From contig NZ_CP062165.1 in the NCBI RefSeq assembly GCF_014844075.1, positions 4,650,001 to 4,714,000 of the forward strand: a stretch of DNA of 64,000 nt, in the 5' to 3' direction. Made by a program: the position numbers and the translations under genes. Positions 35,017 through 45,505 of the stretch are shown here, in pieces (the first letter of the stretch is position 1; each line of letters begins with the position of its first letter). The DNA comes from Paenibacillus sp. JNUCC-31. GTDB lineage: Bacteria; Bacillota; Bacilli; Paenibacillales; Paenibacillaceae. Below the pieces are notes generated by a model. The model saw nothing but the letters and a program-made list of their open reading frames with translations, did not search any database and was not told the origin of the DNA.

Positions 35017-36792
35017 TTAAATTACCCGCCAGTTATTCGCCTGCTCCACCGTCACTGGTTGATGCCTGCGAATATAATCTTCCACTAATGCGGCCATATC
35101 CGTGGCGCCTTCGTGCAGTACCTTTTTGCCTGGATACATGGCATAATCACCACCACCCGCCGCACGATAACTGTTCATCACTACGGAGTACGTTGCGTCC
35201 ATTGCAACAGGTATACCCTCACGTTCCAGCTTCACCACACGATCCCCTACAGGTTTGGAGATTTCCAGCTCATATTCGATGCCTGCCCACATGTCGTAAT
35301 TATAATGTTGCGGTTTGGGCTGCATGTACGCGGGATTGACGACGACGTCGCCTGAAGCATCCAATTCAAAGTAACGTGCCGTTTGCTCCAACGCATCCCG
35401 AATGTCCTGCCCACGAAGCTCCAGCACGGTCAGTGTATTAGGATAGATAAAGTTAGATAATACATCCCGAACGGTAATGAGGGAACCGAACCCTCGGGCT
35501 TCTTCACTAAGCAATGCCGTATTGGAAATCTGTGCACCTGTTGCTTCCATCTGTACCTGATGTACAAAAGCCATGAAGGGATGCGCAGCAAGCCGCAGTG
35601 CGGCAGGATCTGCGATGGACAGGTCTCCGGCAACTTCGCCAATCGGCTGGTCCAGCCATGCCTGTGCTTTTGCTTCCAGCTCGTCTGTCAGTTTCATAAC
35701 AGCATCATCGGGCTGTAAGTCCGTATGTTCATCCAAAAGCAGCAAGCGAGCCTGTTTTCCGGCAATCTGCCATTTTCCATCCGATAAACGCTCCAACTGG
35801 ACGGATACCTGACCTGCACCGTTTCCACTAAACCCCGGCTGGATGACGGTCACCCCATGTATTTCAGCCGTAAGCTGACGATGTTGATGCCCGGTGAGCA
35901 GAACGTCAATCCCTTCAATGTCACGGCAGATGGCGTACGCCTGATTTTCTCCGGTTAACCTTTCGGCAGGTTCGCCTGTCTCCAGATCACTTTCAAATCC
36001 CCCATGATAACTGACCACGAGCACATCCGGCTGTTCATGTTCACGAATATAGCCAACCCACGCACGAATAGTCTCCAGAGCGTCAAGGAACTGTAAACCT
36101 TCTATATTTTTCGGATGCTCCCAGTTCGGAATATAGTGTGTCGTTGCGCCCAGCAAAGCAATTTTAACGCCCGAGGACAACGTTTTGATCAGATAAGGAG
36201 GGCCAAAGGCAGGTATGCCTGCTCCAGGAGGCGCAACAGCCCGTATTTCTTTTTCAGGATTCCCTTCATATGCATGGATCACGACCTGTTCATCCTGATA
36301 CGTTTTGTACGACGGCTGATCGTCGGCGCTGTGTTGTGACGCTAACCCTTCATGGTCACTTTCATGATTTCTCTCATCCTCTCTATAAGGATCTTCTTTA
36401 TGACGATCCATAACAATGTTGGCGGATAGCCAAGGAAAATGAGAGTCTTCCACGGCTTTACGCAGCAATTTCTGTCCGTAGTTGAATTCATGATTGCCCA
36501 CCACGGCAGCATCATAGCCTAGTTCATTCAGAACGTGAATGAAGGGATGCACTTCATGATCTGATACAAAGGACGCCGCATATGAGGCCAAAGGAGAACC
36601 CTGCAACAGATCGCCATTATCCACGAGCAGCAGTTCAGGTGAGCATTCCCATTCCCGCCGGATCAGTGAAGCCAGCAAAGCAAGCCCGGCTGGACGATAG
36701 GCATTGGTATTATAATGAATGGGCCGAATGGCCCCATGCAGGTCACTGGTTACTATGATGTCGAAGCTTGACGTAGATGTTATGGATGTCAT
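35017..36792 (-). CDS. UshA-like metallophosphatase/5'-nucleotidase (no signal peptide)
   Basis: 591 residues with GGAGAT before ATG 36792. The N-terminal calcineurin-like domain carries IIVTSDLHGAIRP, LLLVDNGDLLQGSP, AAVVGNHEFNYG, VVSYHGGFE and LLTGHQHR, the metal-binding motifs of two-metal phosphoesterases. The C-terminal 5'-nucleotidase domain has ISNTALLSEEARGFG and MNSYRAAGGGDY, which forms the substrate pocket. No signal sequence or anchor, so it is predicted cytoplasmic, unlike typical secreted UshA. It should hydrolyse nucleotides, cyclic nucleotides or other phosphoesters. Divergent from a phosphonate-type importer. Confidence 0.9.
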   Translation of the reverse strand: MTSITSTSSFDIIVTSDLHGAIRPIHYNTNAYRPAGLALLASLIRREWECSPELLLVDNGDLLQGSPLASYAASFVSDHEVHPFIHVLNELGYDAAVVGNHEFNYGQKLLRKAVEDSHFPWLSANIVMDRHKEDPYREDERNHESDHEGLASQHSADDQPSYKTYQDEQVVIHAYEGNPEKEIRAVAPPGAGIPAFGPPYLIKTLSSGVKIALLGATTHYIPNWEHPKNIEGLQFLDALETIRAWVGYIREHEQPDVLVVSYHGGFESDLETGEPAERLTGENQAYAICRDIEGIDVLLTGHQHRQLTAEIHGVTVIQPGFSGNGAGQVSVQLERLSDGKWQIAGKQARLLLLDEHTDLQPDDAVMKLTDELEAKAQAWLDQPIGEVAGDLSIADPAALRLAAHPFMAFVHQVQMEATGAQISNTALLSEEARGFGSLITVRDVLSNFIYPNTLTVLELRGQDIRDALEQTARYFELDASGDVVVNPAYMQPKPQHYNYDMWAGIEYELEISKPVGDRVVKLEREGIPVAMDATYSVVMNSYRAAGGGDYAMYPGKKVLHEGATDMAALVEDYIRRHQPVTVEQANNWRVI

Positions 36793-37043
36793 TTTACAAT
36801 CTCCTCTAACTATATAAGTTTAAACATATGAAATCCCAGGTCATTCTGGCGGCGGAGTACGTAGTAATTACCATTTCTACTTGTATCATCTGCCGTAATG
36901 AGCCTATTCTACCAGATGAAAGTCGCTCTGACAGCCTGACAGGAAACTTTACAAAACTCCAAATTTCGTTTCACATCGCGCAAATATTCGACGACTATAG
37001 TAGACAAGTATTGAAAAATAGAAACTCTTTGGAGGGTGTTCGC

Positions 37044-38027
37044 TTGAAGAAGTCTGCTTTATTTTTACCATTGTTGATTTTGGTTCTGTTTCTAAGTGCT
37101 TGTGGGTCTAACAGTAGTACAACAGGTTCAGCTAACGGAGCTGATACGAGCTCGAATGCACCCGGTACGGAAACGGCAGAAACAGACAAAGCCGCTGAAG
37201 GTTATGTGCCAACTGAACTGACTGTACAATTCGTTCCATCACAAAATGCAGATACACTCGAAGCCAAAGCGAAACCGCTTGAGAAGCTGCTGGGTGACAA
37301 ATTGGGCATCCCGGTGAAGGTTAGCGTATCCACAGACTACAACACAATTATTGAAGCAATGGCTTCCAATAAAGTGGACGTTGGTTTCTTGCCTCCGACG
37401 GCTTATGTACTTGCCAAAGAAAAAGGCGCAGCTGAAGTTATTCTTCAGGCACAACGTTTTGGCGTAAATGATGAGACTGGCGCTCCAACCGAGCAACTGG
37501 CAGATTCGTATAAATCCATGATTATCGTAAAAAAAGATTCGCCGATCCAATCCATTGAGGATCTGAAAGGCAAAAAAATCGCCTATCAGAACGTAACTTC
37601 TTCCGCAGGTTATGTATGGCCGGCAGCCCTGTTGCTGGACAGAGGCATTGATCCGTTGAAAGATGTAACACCTGTAACGGTAAAAGGTCATGACCAAGGC
37701 GTTATCGCTGTACTGAACGGTGATGTTGATGCAGCAGCGATTTTCCAGGATGCTCGTAACACAGTATCCAAAGACTACCCAACTGTATTCGAAGACACCC
37801 GTGTACTGGCGTTCACAGAGCCAATCCCTAATGACACCATTGCTGTTCGCACAGACATGAATGCAGAGTGGTCTGCGAAGATCAAACAAGCGTTCATCGA
37901 CATCGGTAAAGATCCTGCAGGTCACGAGATCGTTAAGGAAATCTACACACACGAAGGTTACGTAGAGTCGGATGACAGCAAATTTGATATCGTTCGTGAG
38001 TACGGCGAAAAAGTGAAAACAGAGTAG
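37044..38027 (+). CDS. phnD: Phosphonate/phosphate ABC transporter binding lipoprotein (PhnD)
   Basis: 327 residues. The start is TTG 37044, with GGAGGG at seven bases; the frame back to 36828 is untranslated leader. Signal with lipobox LSAC, then a Ser/Thr linker. The mature domain has LTVQFVPSQNADTLEAKAKPL, DVGFLPPTAYVLAKEKGA and GKKIAYQNVTSSAGYVWPA, the PhnD pattern whose Ser/Thr residues bind the phosphonate or phosphite. First gene of a PhnD-C-E-E set. Confidence 0.92.
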   Translation: MKKSALFLPLLILVLFLSACGSNSSTTGSANGADTSSNAPGTETAETDKAAEGYVPTELTVQFVPSQNADTLEAKAKPLEKLLGDKLGIPVKVSVSTDYNTIIEAMASNKVDVGFLPPTAYVLAKEKGAAEVILQAQRFGVNDETGAPTEQLADSYKSMIIVKKDSPIQSIEDLKGKKIAYQNVTSSAGYVWPAALLLDRGIDPLKDVTPVTVKGHDQGVIAVLNGDVDAAAIFQDARNTVSKDYPTVFEDTRVLAFTEPIPNDTIAVRTDMNAEWSAKIKQAFIDIGKDPAGHEIVKEIYTHEGYVESDDSKFDIVREYGEKVKTE

Positions 38028-38103
38028 TTTTCTGTTAAAAGAAAGATAGTTAATGATCGCATTGCATTGCTTATCTTTTCATTGGAGAACTTCATCGGTT
38101 CAG

Positions 38104-38148
38104 CGGGCAGGCCAGTTCAGCGTGACATACGCTGCGCTGGCTTGTCCC
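38104..38148 (+). other. Intercistronic branched hairpin between phnD and phnC
   Basis: Outer arms GGGCAGGCCAG/CTGGCTTGTCCC (imperfect) enclose CAGCG/CGCTG. No T run. It probably stabilises the binding-protein transcript or reduces downstream expression, a common design for binding-protein operons. Confidence 0.5.
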
Positions 38149-38200
38149 ATTACAGCGTGACTCTAAGAAATACCATATTAATGAAAGAAGGATTAACGCC

Positions 38201-39001
38201 ATGATTGAGCTTCACAATGTAACGAAAACTTATGCTAACGGCACGAAAGGCCTGAATAATATTAATCTGAAATTTAAGCAGGGGGAGTTCATTGCCGTAG
38301 TAGGTTTGTCTGGTGCAGGGAAATCAACGCTCTTGCGTTCCATTAACCGACTGCATGATATCAGCGAAGGCGAGATTTTGATTAATGGCAAGTCGATTAC
38401 GAAAGCCCATGGCAAGTCACTTCGCATGATTCGTCGGGATATCGGCATGATCTTCCAGAGCTTCAATCTTGTGAAACGTTCCAGTGTTCTTCGCAACGTG
38501 CTTGCTGGGCGTGTGGGATATCATTCCACCATGCGTACCATTCTGGGACGTTTTCCCAAAGAGGATACGGAACTCGCATTTGGAGCACTGGAGCGGGTGA
38601 ATATTGCGGAGAAAGCCTATTCCCGCGCGGATCAATTGTCCGGTGGGCAGCAGCAGCGGGTAGCCATAGCTCGCGTACTTGCACAGGAAGCAAAAATCAT
38701 TCTGGCAGACGAGCCTGTCGCTTCACTTGATCCGCTGACAACGAAACAGGTTATGGATGATCTGAAACGCATCAATCAGGATCTCGGAATTACAACCATT
38801 GTTAACCTTCACTTTATTGACCTCGCAAGAGAATATGCGACCCGTATTGTTGGATTGCGTGCGGGCGAAGTGGTGTTTGACGGACCTGTTTCCGAAGCGA
38901 CGGATGAGCGTTTTGCAGAAATTTATGGCAGACCTATTCTGGCAGACGAGCTGCTGGATAAACAGGCTGTACAGGAACAGCGGGGAGAAGTTCTGGTATG
39001 A
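38201..39001 (+). CDS. phnC: Phosphonate ABC transporter ATPase (PhnC)
   Basis: 266 residues. Walker [10 protein letters not shown], signature [13 protein letters not shown], Walker [15 protein letters not shown] and switch His in [11 protein letters not shown]. The [21 protein letters not shown] stretch is typical of PhnC. It energises uptake through the two PhnE proteins that follow; its stop overlaps the next start. Confidence 0.95.
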   Translation: MIELHNVTKTYANGTKGLNNINLKFKQGEFIAVVGLSGAGKSTLLRSINRLHDISEGEILINGKSITKAHGKSLRMIRRDIGMIFQSFNLVKRSSVLRNVLAGRVGYHSTMRTILGRFPKEDTELAFGALERVNIAEKAYSRADQLSGGQQQRVAIARVLAQEAKIILADEPVASLDPLTTKQVMDDLKRINQDLGITTIVNLHFIDLAREYATRIVGLRAGEVVFDGPVSEATDERFAEIYGRPILADELLDKQAVQEQRGEVLV

Positions 39002-39861
39002 AGCAGCCCGTGAATGTACCGATAGATGGATCATTGCAGAACGATTCGAGGAAGGGCAAGCGTCCTGGCCCAGGCTCAGGTTCGACGATCCACCGTCCCA
39101 AACCACCGGGGCGCACCAAACATCTGCTCACGTTGATCATCATTCTCCTGCTTTTGTGGGCAAGTGCCAAACAGACGGATGCCAGCTTCAGTGAACTGAT
39201 CGAAGGTTTTCCGAACATGCTGGACCTACTGCGGGAGATGTTCCCGCCGCGATGGACCTATTTTGACAATATCGTTCAGGGCATGCTGGAGACGATTCGT
39301 ATGGCTCTCATCGGTACAACGATTGGTGCAATCATCGCGATTCCCGTTTCCATCATCTGTGCTGGTAATTTGATGCCCAGCCGCTGGATCTATTATCCGG
39401 CCCGCTTTGTACTGAACCTGATTCGTACCGTGCCAGATCTGCTGCTGGCTGCGCTGTTCGTTGCTGTATTTGGACTGGGGCCGATTCCGGGTATATTGGC
39501 ACTCGCCGTCTTCTCGGTGGGACTGATTGCCAAGCTGACCTACGAAACGTTGGAAACGATTGATCAGGGCCCCCTTGAAGCGATGACCGCTGTAGGCATG
39601 AATCGGATTCAGCTCATTATCTATGGCGTGGTGCCGCAACTGGCTGCCCAGTTTACTTCCTATGTGCTCTATGCCTTTGAGATTAATGTGCGCGCCGCCG
39701 CGATTCTCGGATTGGTCGGTGCAGGGGGCATTGGGCTGTATTATGAAGCGACACTTGGTTTCCTGGAATATGACAAAACGAGTGTAATCATTCTGTTTAC
39801 CCTTGTCATTGTTCTGATTATTGATTATGTAAGTACTAAGCTGCGGGAGAAATTGTTATGA
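38998..39861 (+). CDS. phnE: Phosphonate ABC transporter permease (PhnE, first copy)
   Basis: 287 residues, with a long basic N-terminal tail (~35 residues) before the first helix and six helices in total. The EAA loop reads [24 protein letters not shown] and is followed by the PhnE stretch [20 protein letters not shown]. Coupled to PhnC and to the next permease by four-base overlaps. Confidence 0.94.
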   Translation: MKQPVNVPIDGSLQNDSRKGKRPGPGSGSTIHRPKPPGRTKHLLTLIIILLLLWASAKQTDASFSELIEGFPNMLDLLREMFPPRWTYFDNIVQGMLETIRMALIGTTIGAIIAIPVSIICAGNLMPSRWIYYPARFVLNLIRTVPDLLLAALFVAVFGLGPIPGILALAVFSVGLIAKLTYETLETIDQGPLEAMTAVGMNRIQLIIYGVVPQLAAQFTSYVLYAFEINVRAAAILGLVGAGGIGLYYEATLGFLEYDKTSVIILFTLVIVLIIDYVSTKLREKLL

Positions 39862-40664
39862 TGAAAAATGAAACAAGCGTTATCCGGCGCAAACCACGGA
39901 AAAACCCGCTTCGCTGGGTCATTGTACTCTTGCTTATCCTTGTGTATGCCTGGGCACTTGCCGGTGTACCGTTTACCGGTTTCAAGGAAACCGCTGGTCA
40001 GATCATGAAGGCGATTGTTGCCGGAATTTTCTCCCCGGATTGGAACTTTGTCTATCTGCCTGAGGGTGAGGATCTGCTGCGAGGGCTGCTGGATACGCTG
40101 GCGATCTCCGTGCTGGGTACCGTCATTTCCGCTGTACTGTGCATCCCGTTTGCGTTCTGGTCTGCCCGAAATATGAGCAGCTTCCGTCCTGTATCGGGTA
40201 CAGGCAAAATGGTGCTCAGCTTTATCCGTACGTTCCCGGAGATTATTATGGCTTTGCTGTTCATCAAGGCGGTAGGACCGGGTTCTTTCGCGGGTGTGCT
40301 CGCCCTTGGATTGCATTCCATAGGGATGCTCGGTAAGCTATTCGCTGACGAAGTGGAAAATATTGATTATGGTCCTTCTGAAGCGTTGCTCGCTTCCGGA
40401 GCGACTCGCATGCAGCAGCTGTGGTTTGCTGTACTGCCACAAGTTTTGCCAGGATTCCTGAATTACACGTTGTATCGGTTCGAGATTAATGTGCGCTCCG
40501 CAACCATACTAGGTGTGATTGGGGCAGGGGGGATTGGTACACCGCTGATCTTCGCACTCAGCACACGGAACTGGCCACGAGTAGGTATTATCCTGCTGGG
40601 TATTATCGTGATGATTACGATCATTGATCTGATCTCGGGATACATCCGCAAGAAGCTGGTATAA
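39858..40664 (+). CDS. phnE: Phosphonate ABC transporter permease (PhnE, second copy)
   Basis: 268 residues, related to the preceding gene: GPSEALLASGATRMQQLWFAVLPQ and FEINVRSATILGVIGAGGIG. The start at 39858 overlaps the first permease stop (the ATG three bases on is equally good). The two proteins presumably form a heterodimeric channel. No C-P lyase or phosphonatase genes accompany the importer in this window, so phosphite, phosphonate or phosphate esters all remain possible substrates. Confidence 0.94.
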   Translation: MMKNETSVIRRKPRKNPLRWVIVLLLILVYAWALAGVPFTGFKETAGQIMKAIVAGIFSPDWNFVYLPEGEDLLRGLLDTLAISVLGTVISAVLCIPFAFWSARNMSSFRPVSGTGKMVLSFIRTFPEIIMALLFIKAVGPGSFAGVLALGLHSIGMLGKLFADEVENIDYGPSEALLASGATRMQQLWFAVLPQVLPGFLNYTLYRFEINVRSATILGVIGAGGIGTPLIFALSTRNWPRVGIILLGIIVMITIIDLISGYIRKKLV

Positions 40665-40728
40665 AGAAGAAAGAGAGATCACCTGTAAGAGGGCAAGCGA
40701 AATGGAATGAAAAATAGAAAATCTTTGG

Positions 40729-40860
40729 TTAAGCGGCGATTTTTCCCCGAAATTCAACAGGGGAGAGGTCGCCCAGTTTGTTTTGGCAACGCTCCTCGTT
40801 GTAAAACAGAATATATTCGTTAATTAAGCTTCTCGCTTTCTCTAGATTCTGAGGTGCCGC
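40729..40860 (-). pseudogene. IS3-family transposase C-terminal remnant
   Basis: 43 codons ending at TAA (40729-40731): ARSLINEYILFYNEERCQNK and KLGDLSPVEFR. This is the terminal part of the IS3/IS150 orfB integrase domain (FYN.eR.q..L..lsP.efR). The catalytic DDE residues lie upstream and are missing, so the element is dead. Confidence 0.8.
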
Positions 40861-40997
40861 AATTGCAACTTGTAGGTTATTTCGCTGAATTCAGATACGT
40901 GATCGTACATGATACCTGGAGCAACACTCCGACAGATGTTTACATTTACTTGCCACAACTTTCTTGGAACGAGACGGTAAAGGTTGTACCAAACTAA
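40860..40997 (+). pseudogene. 3' fragment of an unidentified gene
   Basis: 45 codons beginning exactly where the IS3 remnant ends, reading VGYFAEFRYVIVHDTWSNTP through NETVKVVPN and a stop. Composition looks coding, there is no start codon, and the following hairpin at 41026 would be its terminator. Probably a gene cut by the IS insertion. Family not recognised. Confidence 0.35.
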
Positions 40998-41025
40998 AAG
41001 AAGGGAGTAGCCTTTATTATAATGT

Positions 41026-41076
41026 ACCCTATAAGATAGACACTTTAAAAAAGGTCATCTTATAGGGTGTTTTTTT
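41026..41076 (+). terminator. Terminator with long T run
   Basis: Arms ACCCTATAAGAT/ATCTTATAGGGT with a 19-base loop, then GTTTTTTT. It isolates the following lipoprotein gene from the remnants upstream. Confidence 0.9.
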
Positions 41077-41129
41077 GTTTAATGTAACCTTTTATGGGAA
41101 TCTTCGTCTTGGAGGTAGGAGGTGACAAT

Positions 41130-41579
41130 ATGCTTAGCATTAGAAAATCTGCATATATAGTTGTGCTGCTTGTACTATTTGCTTCGTTCCTTTCTGGATG
41201 TGGCAGTTTAGAAAACGATGAGACGGGGGAGAAAATTATGCCTCTAACAGACGTGTTAAAAAGTGATTTATCCAAAGTAGATGGTATCGATTTACAATTT
41301 AGCGATGGAAACAAGTTGTCAATCACCGATTCAAAAACCATTCAAGACATCGTTTCCCAAATAAAGAACATTAAAGTTCAAGAAACGATTAGCAAGGGTG
41401 TCGGGTATTTGTATTATTTAGACCTGAATGAAGGGAATAAAACGTATCGATTAAATAGCAATTTAACTTTTGGGGAAAAGACTTACGAAGCGACGGACAA
41501 TAATGCAAATAAATTGAACGAATTTATTCTAAAGTTAGGAAGGGGAAAAATTCCGGGGCTGCTTTCAGGTGTAAAATAA
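41130..41579 (+). CDS. Small lipoprotein, unknown function
   Basis: 149 residues. ATG 41130 is preceded by the near-perfect site GGAGGTGACAAT; the frame from 41094 lacks one. Signal peptide with lipobox FLSGC, then a ~125-residue domain (DGIDLQFSDGNKLSITDSKT, later TFGEKTYEATDNNANKLNEFI). Weakly reminiscent of small Firmicute lipoproteins that fold like a PDZ-less inhibitor domain, but I do not recognise it. It stands between two IS3 remnants. Confidence 0.75.
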   Translation: MLSIRKSAYIVVLLVLFASFLSGCGSLENDETGEKIMPLTDVLKSDLSKVDGIDLQFSDGNKLSITDSKTIQDIVSQIKNIKVQETISKGVGYLYYLDLNEGNKTYRLNSNLTFGEKTYEATDNNANKLNEFILKLGRGKIPGLLSGVK

Positions 41580-41618
41580 ATTCTGAATTTAAACGGAGGC
41601 TTCTTGGCTATCACCGAA

Positions 41619-41646
41619 AGAATGTGTGCTTTCATGAAAGCATTCT
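41619..41646 (+). terminator. Weak hairpin after lipoprotein gene
   Basis: Arms AGAAT-GCTTTC/GAAAGC-ATTCT with a bulge, followed by GCTTTCT. About 40 bases after the stop. Confidence 0.35.
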
Positions 41647-41674
41647 GCTTTCTCTACACTGCTAAAATGTTTCT

Positions 41675-41762
41675 TAGTTCATAACAAAAATCCCCTCCGT
41701 TTTCCAGTGCTGAGTTCATTTTAACATGATCTCTTTTTTCACTGTCTACCTTGAGGGGATCA
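41675..41762 (-). mobile_element. IS3-like left-end remnant
   Basis: Read on the minus strand it begins TGATCCCCTCAAGGTAGACA and runs to a GGAGGGGAT ribosome site and ATG at 41682, after which the frame stops immediately (ATG AAC TAA). From memory this matches the left inverted end and orfA leader of IS3/IS150-type elements in Bacillales; the transposase body is gone. Confidence 0.45.
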
Positions 41763-41822
41763 TACCAGCTTGACTCTTTTTGTGTCCATCTTCGTATTCG
41801 TGCTTGATAATACTTTAATTTC

Positions 41823-44618
41823 TTAGCTTGCTGCTGGCAGAGATACGGATTTCGTTACTTGTACCGTAATGGTTTCAGTACTTGTCACACCTGCTGCATT
41901 GATCAATTCTGCACGATACGTGTACGTTCCATTCGCGTGACCGGATACATCTGTCACGGCGCTTTGGGCATTAGGTGTTACTGCGTTCAACGTCTTGGTG
42001 TCGATCAGTTGACCGTTCTCATAGAGACGGTATTCTGTTGCATTCGTTCCCCACCAGAGATTCATCGTTACTTTGTAGTTACCGTCCCCATCCCAGTTGT
42101 CTTGGGAGAGAACGGCTTTGCCAGGGGCAGCATTCGCCACTTGTACCGTGAGTACCTCACTGCGAGTAGTGCCCTTGGAGTTCGTCAGCTCGGCTACATA
42201 GGTGTACGTACCGTTAGCTTTGCCATGAATCGTTGTCTGGGCTGATTGAGCTGCCGGAGTAGCGTCTGTCAGCTTTTGTGTGTCGATCAGCACACCATCT
42301 TCATACAGCTTATAGCTGGTGCCATTGTTACCCCACCAGAGGTTCATGCTGACGGTGTAAGATCCTTCGGACAGACCGTTGCTATAACCATTGTTGGAGG
42401 TAAGCGCCGGTTTACCCGGTGCGCCAACAGCTGGCGTGGAAGGTACTTCCTCAACTGCTGCAAAATCGTCCAGGTTTCTTGGTTTCAGTTGAAATACATC
42501 TTTGAAAATAGCGGCAACACCTGTCACGTTGATTTTATCGCCTGCCACATAAGGGAAGGACGTTTGTGTTACACCTGTACGTGTATCCACACGGACATGG
42601 GTGCTTGTTCCATCTGCTGCAATCGCATCGAATTCGAACGAGCCTACGGGTGTTGCGCTAATGATATTTTGAACCGTTACTTCTTTCAATTGAACGAGTT
42701 GACCCTGATTTTCAGCCGTTACCGCTTGAACTTCAACGGCAGCAGGGATGGAGGCTGTACCTGTTTTCTCGATTGCCACGATATCCGTAAGTTCGAATTC
42801 GCTATTATACAGCGCCGTTGCTGCGGTTACTTTAACTACATCACCCGCGTGGAAGCCGCCAGTGCTTTGAAAAACATAAAGGCCGCCAGTTGTATCCTGA
42901 AGATAGAAGGATTGTCCGCCAAATGCACCCGGTTCTGTTGTAACTACACCCTCAACTGTTACGGTTGACCCAGCTGCTTTGGTGCGTGCATCAGCAATGC
43001 TGATCGTTGCCGGGATGGGTCCTTCTTCCTCTGGAAGCTGCTCAGCCGGAACATTACCGACCGTAACTGCATTGGTAATCAGGTTGCTGCCATTCAGGCG
43101 CAGACGCAAGCTGGCAGCTCCAGTTGTACCCGGTTTGATGCGTACATTCAAGTCTTTAATTGCACGACCTTTACTATCTGAGGTTACGCTAAACGTAGAG
43201 CTGTAACCGTACGAAGTCGGCCATGTGCCACTTTCATTCTGAATCATGGCTACCTGTGTTCCGCCAGTCAGATAGATCCCTGCACTATAGCCGGAAACGG
43301 TTGTGTTCGCAGGCATGTTCTCTACAACAACGCGGATCTGGAAATCCTCCGCATTAGGCAGGGTTTCCTGCTTCACAAAGCTGTAAGAAGCGTTCGCGCT
43401 TGAAGCTGGCCCACCATAAGAACCTGCTTTGAACGTGGAACGATCATACCACTTATATCCCGCAGCGGGTGCCGCCCAAGGTTCAGCCTGTGGTTCTGTG
43501 GAAGCAGCAGGTTGTTCGAACGGAAGCAATGCTGTCGCATTATCCAGTTGAAGCCCGTTCACTTGGCTCAGGCTTGTGTAATTTTCCTGAGTAGCGAGCC
43601 AGTTAACTGTATTGACCAGCAATTTACCGTCATCGACTTCTTTGAAGCCGTCATAGGTTGTTTTGCGAGCGCCATTCTCTTCGCGCAGATACTTCGGTGA
43701 AGCATCCTCAACCGGAGAGGAGTCCCCGATAAAAGCAGCCTTACCTGCACCCAGCTTGGAAACAGCTACGTAAGGGCCTTCTTCGACTCCGCCGCCATTG
43801 TACACGCCTTGGTCAACTGCATTGGGCCAGGCTGCATTCGTTTTTGGCAGGTATACAATACCTTTGGCTTTGGTTGGATCAGTAATTGCGAGGGTGGAGC
43901 CTGCATGCATTGCTACAGCAGATACCCCTTCTGTAATGCCAAATGCCTGTCCTGCAGGCATGATGTTAGTGGCGTTAATATCACCTAGTGCGTTGTACCG
44001 GAAGCGTACACCAAAATTGTCGGACAACCAGTCGCTGCTGGTTACATTCTGCATGGCTTCGGAGTTACGCTCCTCTGTGCTCATGCCTTTGGCTGGATCT
44101 TCATAAGCACCGCGACGGTAGCCATTGATTGCTTCGGAACCGTCCCAGCGGTTTTTGTTACGGTCTGCATTGTAGTGATCTCCAATGAAGAAAATGCTGC
44201 CGCCTTTTTCCACATATTCTTTCATGGCTGCCTGCTCTGTCGTTTTGAATGGAACGTTGGGCTCGGCAATTACAAAAACACTATAATCCTTCAGATCCTC
44301 ATACGTAAAAGGGGTGGTTTTGCGAAGTTCTTTGACGTCATATCCGTCATTTGCGAGTGCATTTCCGAAGTCCGAGAAACCTCCGTCAATGACCCAGTCA
44401 GCCGCTCCGGCTGTCTGTGCATGAGTATTGTCGAACAGCACTTTCTTGCCTGCATTGCCATTAACCACTTTGGCCTGGATGAACGGTGCCGGGTCTGTCG
44501 GCCCTTCCGCATGAACCGAAGCATTTCCATTCCATAATCCGATCTGAAGCGGCAATGCCATGGACAATGCCAGGAGTGATTTTACCCATACTCCTCGCAT
44601 ACGTGTCAATTTACCCAA
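41823..44618 (-). CDS. Secreted multidomain protein: ThuA/GATase1-like domain, OB-fold repeat, two ChiA-type Ig modules
   Basis: 931 residues from TTG 44618 (GGGAGGG six bases upstream); starts at 44633 and 44600 are alternatives. A signal peptide ends near VHA-EG. Residues ~35-340 form a GATase1/ThuA-like Rossmann domain: [47 protein letters not shown] and [17 protein letters not shown] beta-sandwich follows ([14 protein letters not shown]). Then comes an OB-fold module like those of YhcR-type exported nucleases ([23 protein letters not shown]). The C-terminus has two near-identical ~95-residue modules ([20 protein letters not shown]) of the chitinase A N-terminal Ig type. No nuclease or glycosidase catalytic core is visible. 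Possibly a surface or matrix-binding protein with a hydrolase-like head; function unknown. Confidence 0.75.
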   Translation of the reverse strand: MGKLTRMRGVWVKSLLALSMALPLQIGLWNGNASVHAEGPTDPAPFIQAKVVNGNAGKKVLFDNTHAQTAGAADWVIDGGFSDFGNALANDGYDVKELRKTTPFTYEDLKDYSVFVIAEPNVPFKTTEQAAMKEYVEKGGSIFFIGDHYNADRNKNRWDGSEAINGYRRGAYEDPAKGMSTEERNSEAMQNVTSSDWLSDNFGVRFRYNALGDINATNIMPAGQAFGITEGVSAVAMHAGSTLAITDPTKAKGIVYLPKTNAAWPNAVDQGVYNGGGVEEGPYVAVSKLGAGKAAFIGDSSPVEDASPKYLREENGARKTTYDGFKEVDDGKLLVNTVNWLATQENYTSLSQVNGLQLDNATALLPFEQPAASTEPQAEPWAAPAAGYKWYDRSTFKAGSYGGPASSANASYSFVKQETLPNAEDFQIRVVVENMPANTTVSGYSAGIYLTGGTQVAMIQNESGTWPTSYGYSSTFSVTSDSKGRAIKDLNVRIKPGTTGAASLRLRLNGSNLITNAVTVGNVPAEQLPEEEGPIPATISIADARTKAAGSTVTVEGVVTTEPGAFGGQSFYLQDTTGGLYVFQSTGGFHAGDVVKVTAATALYNSEFELTDIVAIEKTGTASIPAAVEVQAVTAENQGQLVQLKEVTVQNIISATPVGSFEFDAIAADGTSTHVRVDTRTGVTQTSFPYVAGDKINVTGVAAIFKDVFQLKPRNLDDFAAVEEVPSTPAVGAPGKPALTSNNGYSNGLSEGSYTVSMNLWWGNNGTSYKLYEDGVLIDTQKLTDATPAAQSAQTTIHGKANGTYTYVAELTNSKGTTRSEVLTVQVANAAPGKAVLSQDNWDGDGNYKVTMNLWWGTNATEYRLYENGQLIDTKTLNAVTPNAQSAVTDVSGHANGTYTYRAELINAAGVTSTETITVQVTKSVSLPAAS

Positions 44619-44823
44619 CCAAATCCCTCCCAAATATTAGTTGAAACATGAGTTCGTCCATATTCTAACACACCAAAATCTCACATAGTCATAACAATTT
44701 GTAAAAACGAACTCGACTTTTGTAAAAATGAGTCCTTTGTCATGCTCCATCTATCAAATTTTGATACTTTCTAACATTAGATGTTGATTTCACGTCATTT
44801 CTGCTCATGAAAAAAGCCATCTC

Positions 44824-45300
44824 TTATGAGATGACTTTGGCCCGAATACGATTGACGGCATGAAATACCGAGGATTTGATCATGCCTTCACTGCGGTTGA
44901 CGAGCTGTGCGGTTTCCTTGATGCTGTACCCGTGAATCACGCGTAATTCAAGAATTTTGCGATGTTCCGTATTGGGGATGTGGCTAACCAGGTCGTTGAC
45001 CCCTTCTTCGATCTCCAGTTTGGGTGTATCACAGTGATATGTTGGCATCTCCAGCTTGCTGTCTCGCTTCACTGTACGGGTTTGCCTGCGGAAGGTATCC
45101 ATGGCAAGGTTACGGGCAATTTTTTTGAGATAGTAGAGAAGACGTTCTTCCGATATGTCTGCCGATACATTCATCAGCCGAATGAAGCAATCCTGTGCAA
45201 GATCCTCTGCATCCTGTGGATGTTTGACAATTTGAGATAGATACCGTGTCACTTCTGATTTATAGTTTACATAAGCCTCATGAATGGTTGTTTTGTTCAC
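44824..45300 (-). CDS. ECF-type RNA polymerase sigma factor
   Basis: 158 residues from GTG 45300. Region 2 has HPQDAEDLAQDCFIRLMN for core binding and -10 recognition; region 4 has HRKILELRVIHGYSIKETAQ with the helix-turn-helix. No anti-sigma gene is adjacent. It is divergent from the two-component operon and converges on nothing; targets unknown. Confidence 0.88.
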   Translation of the reverse strand: MNKTTIHEAYVNYKSEVTRYLSQIVKHPQDAEDLAQDCFIRLMNVSADISEERLLYYLKKIARNLAMDTFRRQTRTVKRDSKLEMPTYHCDTPKLEIEEGVNDLVSHIPNTEHRKILELRVIHGYSIKETAQLVNRSEGMIKSSVFHAVNRIRAKVIS

Positions 45301-45505
45301 GTGATGTTGTCCCCGTTGGATACCGATCTGGCCTTGTCCGGTCTGGTTTGTTCTCTATGGTCCAAGTATATCGGGATGATGTTTCCAAAGACGCCAGACT
45401 TGTATCGGAGTTGTAACATTTCCCGTGAACCTCTGTTCATTCATGGATCAGGGATACAAAATATAGGCAGATGAAATTCATAGAGCAGGGAGATTAAGAT
45501 TCATC

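Noticed and set aside
36828..37043. N-terminal extension of PhnD
   Set aside because: The extension places a signal peptide 72 residues inside the protein; TTG 37044 with GGAGGG gives a normal lipoprotein.
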